DNA of 64,000 nucleotides. Origin: Cellulophaga fucicola. GTDB lineage: Bacteria; Bacteroidota; Bacteroidia; Flavobacteriales; Flavobacteriaceae. Positions 45,372 to 53,086 of this stretch are shown here, one piece after another. Position numbers and translations under genes: made by a program. Each line of letters starts with the position of its first letter. Position 1 is the stretch's first letter. The notes below the pieces were generated by a model that saw only the letters and a program-made list of their open reading frames with translations, was not told where the DNA came from and made no database searches. Location: contig NZ_FPIY01000004.1 of the NCBI RefSeq assembly GCF_900119145.1, positions 1 through 64,000 on the forward strand, in the 5' to 3' direction.

Positions 45372-45390
45372 ATATTTTAAATTAAATTGA

Positions 45391-45720
45391 TTAACTCTCT
45401 GGAGCCAACTCAACTTCTAATCCGTCTAGTTCTGGTGTCATATGTAATTGACAACCCAGCCTACTATTATCTTTTACATTAAAGGCTTCCGCTAACATTG
45501 CATCTTCATCATCAGACATTTCTGGTAAATCGTGACTAGATGTAACATAACATTGACAAGAAGCACACATAGCCATACCACCACAAATACCAATTGTACC
45601 CTCTGGAGCAAGTTCATAAGAACGTACAACCTCCATTAAATTCATATTCATATCAGTTGGTGCATCTACTTCGTGTAAAACACCTTCTCTGTCTGTTATT
45701 TTTAATTTAATATCACTCAT
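45391..45720 (-). CDS. [2Fe-2S] ferredoxin, adrenodoxin type
   Basis: The 109-residue protein has the four cluster cysteines Cys46, Cys52, Cys55 and Cys90 in the C-x5-C-x2-C...C pattern of vertebrate-type/ISC ferredoxins (GICGGMAMCASC and RLGCQLHM). An extra Cys57 is present. The acidic stretch EMSDDEDAMLAE fits partner docking. Its start overlaps the stop of the reductase gene (TAATG), so the reductase is the likely electron donor. The acceptor is unknown, possibly Fe-S cluster assembly given nfu and mrp next door. Confidence 0.93.
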   Translation of the reverse strand: MSDIKLKITDREGVLHEVDAPTDMNMNLMEVVRSYELAPEGTIGICGGMAMCASCQCYVTSSHDLPEMSDDEDAMLAEAFNVKDNSRLGCQLHMTPELDGLEVELAPES

Positions 45721-46778
45721 TATTCTATTGCTTTAACAACTGCTTTTGGCGACTCTTTTTTAGTTCCATCAAAACCTGTAACGCCACCAACGGTAGTATA
45801 TTTCATTACATATTTTTTGTCTGGGTATATTTTTTGATATGCACTTTGACACATTAATGTAGCTTCATGAAAACCACATAATATTAGTTTTAATTTCCCT
45901 GGATACGTATTAACATCGCCTATAGCGTAAATACCTGGTATGTTAGTTTGGTAATCTAATGCATTATCTACCTTAATGGCATTTTTCTCTATTTCTAGAC
46001 CCCAATCTCCTATTGGTCCTAATTTTGGAGACAAACCAAACAAGGCTATAAAACTGTCGACCTCTAAAATAATATTTTCGTCTTCTCCAGTTTTTTTAAT
46101 TTCCACAGCTGTAAGCGTATCACCACCTCTTAAGCCAACAATTTCTGCTGGTGTTACAAGGTTAATTTTACCTGCATTTTTAAGTTGCTGCACTTTTTCA
46201 ACCGAGTCTAAAGCTCCTCTAAATTCATTTCTTCTATGTACCAAAGTAACCTCAGCAGCTACATCAGCCAAAAAGATACTCCAATCTAAAGCAGAATCTC
46301 CACCGCCAGCAATAACTACTTTTTTATCACGATAAACCTCTGGATCTTTTATCATATAGGCAACACCATTATCTTCAAACTTAGTTAAGTTTTCTAACAA
46401 TGGTTTTCTTGGCTCAAAACTACCCAAGCCACCCGCTATTGCAATAATTGGCGCGTGGTGTTTAGTACCTTTATTTGTGGTTACTATAAAAGATCCGTCT
46501 TCTTGTTTCTCTATAGTTTCTGCACGTTCTCCTAATGTAAATCCTGGCTGAAATGCTTTTATTTGCTCCATTAGATTATCTACCAAATCACCAGCCAATA
46601 CTTCTGGAAAACCAGGAATATCATAAATTGGTTTCTTAGGATAAATCTCTGAACATTGTCCGCCTGCTTGTGGCAAAGCATCTATTAAATGACATTTTAA
46701 TTGTAATAATCCTGCTTCAAAAACAGCAAAAAGTCCTGTTGGCCCAGCACCTATAATTAGTATATCTGTCTTAATCAT
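45720..46778 (-). CDS. Ferredoxin--NAD(P)+ reductase, thioredoxin-reductase type
   Basis: The 352-residue flavoprotein has an N-terminal FAD site (IIGAGPTGL, 7-15), the TrxR-type FNR hallmark QAGGQCSEIYPKKPIYDIPG, an NAD(P) site (VIAGGGDSALDWS) and the C-terminal FAD motif YAIGDVNTYPGK. It lacks the CxxC redox pair of true thioredoxin reductases. It would pass electrons from NAD(P)H to the ferredoxin encoded with a 1-bp overlap downstream. It lies 76 bp after the Nfu gene on the same strand. Confidence 0.92.
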   Translation of the reverse strand: MIKTDILIIGAGPTGLFAVFEAGLLQLKCHLIDALPQAGGQCSEIYPKKPIYDIPGFPEVLAGDLVDNLMEQIKAFQPGFTLGERAETIEKQEDGSFIVTTNKGTKHHAPIIAIAGGLGSFEPRKPLLENLTKFEDNGVAYMIKDPEVYRDKKVVIAGGGDSALDWSIFLADVAAEVTLVHRRNEFRGALDSVEKVQQLKNAGKINLVTPAEIVGLRGGDTLTAVEIKKTGEDENIILEVDSFIALFGLSPKLGPIGDWGLEIEKNAIKVDNALDYQTNIPGIYAIGDVNTYPGKLKLILCGFHEATLMCQSAYQKIYPDKKYVMKYTTVGGVTGFDGTKKESPKAVVKAIE

Positions 46779-46854
46779 GTAAAAATATTCTTAAAAAATA
46801 AATGTAAAATTACAGAAGTTGTTATGCTAATAATATGATATTTATCAGCCTTAA

Positions 46855-47094
46855 TTAACCTACGTTTATTACTTCTTCTATTTGTGGCACATACTTTTTA
46901 ATAGTCATTTCTACACCACTCTTAAGTGTCATCTGGTTAACACTACAACCAACACAAGCACCCTCCAACCTTACTTTTACAGAAGTGTCATTATCTATTG
47001 AAATTAGAGAAATATCGCCACCATCACTCTGTAAAAATGGACGAATTTCTTCTAATGCTTTCTCTACGTTAGTTCTTACCTCTTCTGTTGTCAT
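46855..47094 (-). CDS. NifU-like (Nfu) Fe-S cluster carrier
   Basis: The 79-residue protein is a stand-alone NifU C-terminal domain. It has the CxxC pair Cys47 and Cys50 in GACVGCSVNQMTLKSGVE that bridges a 4Fe-4S cluster between two subunits, and FLQSDGGDISLI near the N-terminus. It delivers clusters to apoproteins. Its gene is 5 bp downstream of the Mrp/ApbC gene, another cluster carrier, indicating a shared operon. Confidence 0.94.
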   Translation of the reverse strand: MTTEEVRTNVEKALEEIRPFLQSDGGDISLISIDNDTSVKVRLEGACVGCSVNQMTLKSGVEMTIKKYVPQIEEVINVG

Positions 47095-47099
47095 CTCTA

Positions 47100-48248
47100 T
47101 TACTGCTTATTAACAGGCGAGCAACCCGCCATAGTTGTTATTTTAATAGCTTCTGTAGGTGGTAAATCTGTATTTCTATTTACTACTTCTTGCACTACAT
47201 TTTTTGTAAGAGCCTCAAAAGCTGCTTCTATTGGCGTACCTTCTTGCATTGCTGCTGGTCTACCTACATCACCTGCTTCTCTTATACTTTGTACCAAAGG
47301 AATTTCTCCTAAGAAAGGTACTTTTAAATCTTCAGATAAATGCTTAGCTCCTTCTTTACCAAAAATATAATATTTATTATTTGGCAACTCCTCTGGAGTA
47401 AAATACGCCATATTTTCTACAACTCCTAAAACAGGAACGTTTATAGAATCTTGCTGAAACATTGCTACACCTTTACGTGCATCTGCCAAAGCAATTTCTT
47501 GTGGTGTACTTACAACAACAGCACCAGTAACTGGCATTGCTTGCATTATACTTAAATGAATATCTCCTGTTCCCGGAGGTAAATCTATTAGCATAAAGTC
47601 TATTTCTCCCCAGTGTGCATCAAAAATCATTTGGTTTAATGCTTTAGACGCCATTGGTCCTCTCCAAATAACTGCTTGGTTAGGTTGTGTAAAAAAGCCA
47701 ATAGAAAGTAATTTAACTCCGTAGCTTTCTACAGGTTTCATTTTAGACTTACCGTCTATGTTCACTGCTAAAGGTTTTTCCTGAGCAACATCAAACATAA
47801 TTGGCATAGATGGCCCATAGATATCTGCATCTAATAACCCAACTTTAAAGCCCATTTTAGCTAAAGTTACTGCTAGGTTAGCTGTTACTGTAGATTTACC
47901 TACTCCTCCTTTACCAGAAGCTACAGCTATTATATTTTTTATTCCAGGAAGTGGCTTCCCTTTTATTTCGTTTGCTTTTGGTTTTTCACTAACGGCTGCA
48001 GCACCAACTTTTACATTAATTGTAATTTTAGCCTTCTCATACACTTCTGCGTGTATTGTTTTTAAAATCTCAACCTCTGTCTTTTTACGTGCTTGTAGAC
48101 TTGGATTGTTAATAGTTACATCTACAACTACCTCATCTCCAAAAACCATAACGTTAGTTACAGCTCCGCTTTCTACCATATTCTTACCTTCACCAGGAAC
48201 CGTAATCTTCTCTAATGCCTTATAGACATCTTGTTTATTTAGCTTCAT
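47100..48248 (-). CDS. Mrp/NBP35-family Fe-S cluster carrier ATPase
   Basis: ATG 48248 (MKLNKQDVYKALEKI) gives 382 residues. A longer frame from 48299 adds a basic leader with no family support. An N-terminal MIP18/DUF59 domain (1-90) is followed by the deviant P-loop GKGGVGKST (112-120), DADIYGPSMP and the LIDLPPGTGDIHLS switch. These ATPases bind and transfer 4Fe-4S clusters. The usual paired CxxC is not evident, with only one Cys in the tail (MAGCSPV). It starts the nfu-containing operon. Confidence 0.92.
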   Translation of the reverse strand: MKLNKQDVYKALEKITVPGEGKNMVESGAVTNVMVFGDEVVVDVTINNPSLQARKKTEVEILKTIHAEVYEKAKITINVKVGAAAVSEKPKANEIKGKPLPGIKNIIAVASGKGGVGKSTVTANLAVTLAKMGFKVGLLDADIYGPSMPIMFDVAQEKPLAVNIDGKSKMKPVESYGVKLLSIGFFTQPNQAVIWRGPMASKALNQMIFDAHWGEIDFMLIDLPPGTGDIHLSIMQAMPVTGAVVVSTPQEIALADARKGVAMFQQDSINVPVLGVVENMAYFTPEELPNNKYYIFGKEGAKHLSEDLKVPFLGEIPLVQSIREAGDVGRPAAMQEGTPIEAAFEALTKNVVQEVVNRNTDLPPTEAIKITTMAGCSPVNKQ

Positions 48249-48418
48249 GTATAGTACTTTCTTTTTCAGCTTTTTACTTAAACTGATTCTAAATTGCAAA
48301 GATAGTGTATAGGTGTGAGATTATGAAGCCGCAGAATTGAAATATAACATACTTTTATCAGTTTACTCTATACTTTAATAAGCCTTAATTTTTAATTATT
48401 TAGAAAATAACAGGTCCT

Positions 48419-48754
48419 TTATTCTAGTTCTATAAACGGATCCCAAAAGTGCTTATCTAACTCTTGTATTTGGCTATCTATAACAACAATACCCTCGTTC
48501 TCTAGTAATTGTTGCATTAAATTGGTTCCATCAAAATGATGTTTACCTGTTAACAATCCTTTACGGTTTACAACTCTATGCGCAGGTATTTCGTCTTTTA
48601 AATGAGAAGCATTCATTGCCCAACCTACCATACGAGCACTACGAGCTGCACCTAAGTACTTTGCTATAGCACCGTAAGAGGTTACTTTGCCAAATGGTAT
48701 TTGCTCTGCAACAGCATATACTCTTTCAAAAAAATTCTGATTATCTGCTGCCAT
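48419..48754 (-). CDS. Alkyltransferase-like (ATL) protein, MGMT family without the active-site Cys
   Basis: The 111-residue protein matches the C-terminal DNA-binding domain of O6-alkylguanine methyltransferases (IPFGKVTSYGAIAKYLG and ARMVGWAMNAS). The motif PCHRV reads PAHRV, with Ala58 in place of the alkyl-accepting Cys. ATL proteins bind O6-alkylguanine without repairing it and signal nucleotide excision repair. The family is firm and the repair role is from known homologues. It is in a tight cluster with the LysE gene (2-bp gap). Confidence 0.93.
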   Translation of the reverse strand: MAADNQNFFERVYAVAEQIPFGKVTSYGAIAKYLGAARSARMVGWAMNASHLKDEIPAHRVVNRKGLLTGKHHFDGTNLMQQLLENEGIVVIDSQIQELDKHFWDPFIELE

Positions 48755-48756
48755 TT

Positions 48757-49389
48757 TTAGTGATTGTAAACTCTTACTAAAGTTATAATAAAAAGCAACA
48801 GCATTAAAGCGCTTATAATGTAATTAGAGTTTTTAGAAAACCCATTAGATTTTTTCTCTAGTTTATTAAAGTAAACAGTGTATAAATACAACACAGCAAA
48901 CGTACCACAACCTGCAGCAAAAATAAATACAAGTATATCCCAAACCTGAAACTTAATCCAACCAGAGGCTTTCCACATTGCGTTCATTCCACTGTAATAC
49001 GGAATTGTAAGTAGGTTTATTGCTGCTAAAAATACCCCTTTAAAAAAGCTATTACGTTTACTAATTTTTGGTTTTACCTTCTTTTTAGGTTTTATCCATT
49101 CTCTTGCCATTGCAAAAAAATAGATTCCTAAAAGTGCAAAAACTGCCAAAGCTACTTTTAACAATACCCCCACAAAATCTGGGTTATTATGTAAAAACTT
49201 AGATATTACAACAGCTATGTAGGCTTGTAAAATTACTGTTACAGAAACACCAATGCTAAAAATAATACCGTTTAACTTGCCTTTTTCTACACTAATTTTT
49301 GCAGCGTTCATATTTAGCAAGCCAGGGGGCACTGTAGCCATAAAGGCTCCAGAAAACGTAGCAAAAAAAAGAATAAGTAAGTGTGTCAT
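48757..49389 (-). CDS. LysE family exporter
   Basis: The 210-residue protein has six hydrophobic segments and the LysE/RhtB N-terminal pattern (FSGAFMATVPPGLLNMNAAK). Members export amino acids or small metabolites. The central loop is very basic (KPKKKVKPKISKR). The substrate is unknown. It lies 3 bp after trmB and 2 bp before the ATL gene, so the three form an operon, although they share no obvious function. Confidence 0.87.
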   Translation of the reverse strand: MTHLLILFFATFSGAFMATVPPGLLNMNAAKISVEKGKLNGIIFSIGVSVTVILQAYIAVVISKFLHNNPDFVGVLLKVALAVFALLGIYFFAMAREWIKPKKKVKPKISKRNSFFKGVFLAAINLLTIPYYSGMNAMWKASGWIKFQVWDILVFIFAAGCGTFAVLYLYTVYFNKLEKKSNGFSKNSNYIISALMLLLFIITLVRVYNH

Positions 49390-49392
49390 TGG

Positions 49393-50064
49393 TTAATTGA
49401 CTCTAAATTTAATATAGGTTATTGGTTTTCCTTTTTCAAGATACTGATTTTCGTAGAAAGTTTGTATTTCTAACACTTCTTTTGGACTTCCTTCGTTTTT
49501 ATATACATCATGGTTGGCGTAAATTACCTCTAGACCTTTACCGTGCAACAAACCTAATGTGTAACCGTGCATAAATTCACTATCGGTTTTTAAATTAACC
49601 ACACCATCTGGCTTTAATATTTGCCTGTACTTAGCTAAAAAAGCCTCGTTAGTTAACCTATGTTTTGTTCTCTTGTATTTTATTTGCGGGTCAGGAAAAG
49701 TAATCCAAATTTCAGAAACTTCACCTTCTGCAAAAAGCTGATCTATTAACTCTATCTGCGTTCTTATAAAAGCAGTATTGTTCATCTCCTCCTCGATAGC
49801 AGTTTTAGCACCTCTCCAAAAACGAGCACCTTTAATATCTACACCAATAAAATTTTTGTCAGGACTTTGTTTTGCCAAACCAACAGTGTACTCTCCTTTA
49901 CCACAACCCAATTCTAATACAATTGGATTATCGTTCTTAAAAAAAGTATTCCACTTGCCTTTTAATGCAAATGTTTGGTCCACAATTTCTTCTCTTGTTG
50001 GCTGAATTACGTTTGCAAACGTTTCATTCTCCTTAAACCTCTTTAGTTTGTTTTTACTTCCCAC
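49393..50064 (-). CDS. trmB: tRNA (guanine-N7-)-methyltransferase
   Basis: The 223-residue protein has the TrmB SAM site ELGCGKGEYTVGLA and the catalytic/tRNA-binding FPDPQIKYKRTKHRLT. It methylates G46 in the variable loop of tRNAs. Length and motifs are normal. First gene of the trmB-lysE-ATL cluster. Confidence 0.95.
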   Translation of the reverse strand: MGSKNKLKRFKENETFANVIQPTREEIVDQTFALKGKWNTFFKNDNPIVLELGCGKGEYTVGLAKQSPDKNFIGVDIKGARFWRGAKTAIEEEMNNTAFIRTQIELIDQLFAEGEVSEIWITFPDPQIKYKRTKHRLTNEAFLAKYRQILKPDGVVNLKTDSEFMHGYTLGLLHGKGLEVIYANHDVYKNEGSPKEVLEIQTFYENQYLEKGKPITYIKFRVN

Positions 50065-50134
50065 AACATAAATTTAATGATTTGGCAAAGCTAAGGAAAT
50101 CTATTTATGTTTTTATAGTAGTTTCTTTATGCTT

Positions 50135-51238
50135 ATGAATAAAAGCAAACGTATACTGGTTGCTCCTCTAAATTGGGGCTTAGGGCACGCCACTAGGTGC
50201 ATTCCAATAATTAATGCTTTGTTGTCTGAGGGTTTTACACCCGTAATTGCATCTGATGGTGATGCGCTTAACCTTTTAAAAAAGGAATTTCCAGGCTTAG
50301 AATTTCACGAGTTACCATCGTATAAAATAAAATACGCCAAAAATGGTAAGAACTTTAAAATAAAACTACTTTGGGATTCTCCAAAAATGCTAAAAGCAAT
50401 ACAAAAAGAAAAAAAGCAGACTAAAAAACTCGTAAAAGAATTTAATATAGATGGTATTATTTCTGATAACCGACTTGGTGTATGCTACAAAAAAGTGCCT
50501 AGTGTTTTTATAACACATCAACTAAACGTGCTTACAGGAAATACAACTTGGATGACGACTAAGTTGCACCAAAATATTATTAAAAAGTTTGATGAGTGCT
50601 GGGTTCCAGACACAAAAAAGCAACCCAATCTTTCGGGCAAGCTGGGACATTTAAAAAACACTAAACTTAAAATTAAATACTTAGGGCCTTTAAGCAGATT
50701 TACCAAAACAGATACCCCTAAAAAGTACGATTTAATGGTGCTTCTCTCTGGCCCAGAGCCACAACGATCTATGCTTGAAGAAAAAATATTTGACGAGCTT
50801 ATTGGTTATCCAGATGATGTTTTATTTGTAAAAGGAATTATAGAAGATGAGCAAAAAATATCTTCTTTAAGAGGTAATACTATTATTTACAATTATATGA
50901 GCTCTAAAGCACTAGAACGTGCTATTAACGAGAGTAAGTATATCCTATGTAGATCTGGTTACACAACCATAATGGATTTAGCTAAACTAGAAAAGAAAGC
51001 TTTTTTTATACCTACTCCTGGCCAGTTTGAGCAAGAATACCTTGCTCAACGCTTAGATAAAAAAGGGATTGCACCAACCTGCAACCAAGAAGATTTTACC
51101 TTAGAATTACTAAAGAAAATTAAGGGTTACCAAGGATTAAAAAAGATTAAAGCCGAGGTAGATTACTCAACTTTGTTTACTGTTTTTTCTAAAGTAAAAG
51201 AAAACTCTGACCCTACATCTACAACACTTTCTACGTAA
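50135..51238 (+). CDS. MurG-like glycosyltransferase family protein
   Basis: The protein begins MNKSKRILVAPLNWGLGHATRCIPI, the glycine-rich N-terminal loop of GT-B enzymes. An alternative ATG two codons earlier (50129) is possible. The C-terminal half has LSGPEPQRSMLEEK and the nucleotide-sugar region CRSGYTTIMDLAKLEKKAFFIPTPGQFEQEYLAQRL, similar to MurG-type and GT28 enzymes. Acceptor and donor are unknown. Its last 76 bp overlap the 3' end of the convergent phoR gene, and both frames look genuine there. Confidence 0.82.
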   Translation: MNKSKRILVAPLNWGLGHATRCIPIINALLSEGFTPVIASDGDALNLLKKEFPGLEFHELPSYKIKYAKNGKNFKIKLLWDSPKMLKAIQKEKKQTKKLVKEFNIDGIISDNRLGVCYKKVPSVFITHQLNVLTGNTTWMTTKLHQNIIKKFDECWVPDTKKQPNLSGKLGHLKNTKLKIKYLGPLSRFTKTDTPKKYDLMVLLSGPEPQRSMLEEKIFDELIGYPDDVLFVKGIIEDEQKISSLRGNTIIYNYMSSKALERAINESKYILCRSGYTTIMDLAKLEKKAFFIPTPGQFEQEYLAQRLDKKGIAPTCNQEDFTLELLKKIKGYQGLKKIKAEVDYSTLFTVFSKVKENSDPTSTTLST

Positions 51239-52218
51239 ATTTTTTCGTTGTGCGCCTCTATAATATGTTTTACAATAGATAATCCTAAACCAGAACCACC
51301 AACTTCTCTATTTCTACTTTTTTCTACACGGTAAAAACGCTCAAAAAGTCTAGACAAGTGTTCTTTAGAAATACCCTCGCCATTATCTGTAACACGTACA
51401 ATTACTTTATTTTTTATAAGGTTTTCTACGCTAACTTCTGTTGTACCATTAATGTGTCCGTATTTAATAGAGTTTACCAATAAATTAGACACCACCTGTT
51501 GCATACGCTCCTTATCTGCCCTAACTAGTATTGGCTCTTTGTACTCCATATCAAAAGTTAGAGTAATTTGCTTTTTAGCAGCACGCATTTCTAGCAAATC
51601 AAAAACGTTTTGTATTAATTCTACAATATCAAAATCTTCAAACTCCATACTAAGACCACCAGCCTCTAACTTGGTAATCATATCTAAATCTTTAACAATG
51701 TAAATTAATCGTTCTACACCTTTATTAGCACGTTCTAAGTATTTCTCTCTTACTTTTTTATCGTCCATAGCACCATCTAACAAGGTTAAAATATAACCCT
51801 GTACAGTAAATAATGGAGTTTTAAGCTCGTGAGATACATTACCAAGAAAATCTTTTCTATACTCTTCTCTAATCTTAAGAGTATCTATTTCAATTTTTTT
51901 TCCTTTAGCAAATTTTTCAATTTCCTCTGTTAAGGTTTTTATATCTGTAGTAATTGGTGCCGAAGAAAAAGAGGTAGACTCTAACAGAGAAACGTCATCA
52001 TATATTTTTTTAATTCTTCTATATATGAAGCGCTCTACTCTATGCTGTATTATTAAAAATGATACGCCAAAACTTACTATTGCAAAACACACTAAAAACA
52101 GCCACTCTATAGTAGCTGCGTAATGCATATATAATCCTAAAAACAGTGTTAGTGTTAGTACAATAAATAGTGATGAACGAAAAGCGAATTTATATGACTT
52201 TTTTAGTCTTTTTGCCAT
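51163..52218 (-). CDS. phoR: PhoR-like sensor histidine kinase
   Basis: The 351-residue kinase has two N-terminal transmembrane segments (about 10-30 and 33-55), no PAS domain, the phosphoacceptor His130 in SHELKTPLFTVQGY, and an ATP domain with NLLVNSIKYG, DNGEGIS and GGSGLGLSIVKHI. It overlaps the response-regulator gene by 1 bp. Naming as PhoR follows from similarity in layout and from the Pho-box-like array near the response-regulator gene. The stimulus is inferred, not shown. Confidence 0.82.
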   Translation of the reverse strand: MAKRLKKSYKFAFRSSLFIVLTLTLFLGLYMHYAATIEWLFLVCFAIVSFGVSFLIIQHRVERFIYRRIKKIYDDVSLLESTSFSSAPITTDIKTLTEEIEKFAKGKKIEIDTLKIREEYRKDFLGNVSHELKTPLFTVQGYILTLLDGAMDDKKVREKYLERANKGVERLIYIVKDLDMITKLEAGGLSMEFEDFDIVELIQNVFDLLEMRAAKKQITLTFDMEYKEPILVRADKERMQQVVSNLLVNSIKYGHINGTTEVSVENLIKNKVIVRVTDNGEGISKEHLSRLFERFYRVEKSRNREVGGSGLGLSIVKHIIEAHNEKIYVESVVDVGSEFSFTLEKTVNKVE

Positions 52219-52907
52219 TATAAAACAAACTTATAACCTACACCTTTTACGGTTTTAAAATGGTCGTCTCCTATTTTTTCTCTAAGTTTTCTAATGTGCA
52301 CATCTATGGTTCTACCACCAACAACAACCTCATTACCCCAAACTTTATCTAAAATAACCTCTCTTTTGTACACTTTATTAGGCTTAGAGGTTAGTAATGC
52401 TAAAAGCTCAAACTCTTTTCTAGGCAATACAATTTCCTGACCGTCATTAATAACCTTGTACTCTTCTCTGTTAATAATAATGTTACCAACTTGTACTATA
52501 TCTTCTTGCTCTGCAGCATCGTCTTCCTTAATTCTTCTTAACAAAGCCTTTACTTTACTAACCAAAACTTTTGGTTTAATTGGCTTAGTAATATAATCAT
52601 CTGCACCAGCATCAAAGCCTGCAACCTGAGAATAATCTTCTCCTCTAGCCGTTAAAAAGGTAATAATGGTGTTTTGTAAACCAGGTGTACTTCTAATAAT
52701 TTCACACGCTTCAATACCATCCATTTCTGGCATCATTACATCTAAAATAATTAAATGAGGATGTTTTTTCTTTGCTTTAGCAACAGCCTCAACCCCATTC
52801 TTTGCTGTAAAAACCTCGTATCCTTCTGCAGATAGATTATAGCTTACAATTTCCAAAATGTCCGGTTCGTCGTCTACTAAAAGTATCTTAATATCCTTCT
52901 TTTTCAT
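52218..52907 (-). CDS. phoB: PhoB-like OmpR-family response regulator
   Basis: The 229-residue protein has a receiver domain with acidic pair VDDEPD and phosphoacceptor Asp56 in ILDVMMPEMDG, Thr and Lys switch residues in FLTARG and ITKPIKP, and a C-terminal winged helix (about 135-229) with VVGGRTIDVHIRKLREKIG. PhoB proteins bind 11-bp direct repeats. Such an array lies 81-146 bp upstream, between this gene and the divergent TonB-dependent receptor gene. It is first in a two-gene operon with phoR. Confidence 0.87.
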   Translation of the reverse strand: MKKKDIKILLVDDEPDILEIVSYNLSAEGYEVFTAKNGVEAVAKAKKKHPHLIILDVMMPEMDGIEACEIIRSTPGLQNTIITFLTARGEDYSQVAGFDAGADDYITKPIKPKVLVSKVKALLRRIKEDDAAEQEDIVQVGNIIINREEYKVINDGQEIVLPRKEFELLALLTSKPNKVYKREVILDKVWGNEVVVGGRTIDVHIRKLREKIGDDHFKTVKGVGYKFVL

Positions 52908-52987
52908 TTTTAAATCTTATTGGTTATTTCGCCAAAAGTAAAGATAATACTTATACTTCAAAGCCGGTTAACATTCATTTAATATCG

Positions 52988-53053
52988 TAACATTTAAATA
53001 ACAATTAAGAATTAAATTCTTAACACGTAGGTAACATCACGTTTACAGGTTGA
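52988..53053 (+). promoter_or_regulatory. Tandem Pho-box-like array of six 11-bp units
   Basis: Starting at 52988, 52999, 53021, 53032 and 53043, the sequence reads TAACA, TAACA, TAACA, TAACA and TTACA. All lie on one 11-bp grid, and the unit at 53010 is degenerate. Known PhoB/PhoP boxes are 11-bp direct repeats (TTAACA-like in Bacillus). The last units end about 33 bp before the receptor start codon, as suits activation from the -35 position. Confidence 0.6.
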
Positions 53054-53086
53054 CACGTTCTTTGCCGCAACTATTAAACGAAATTA

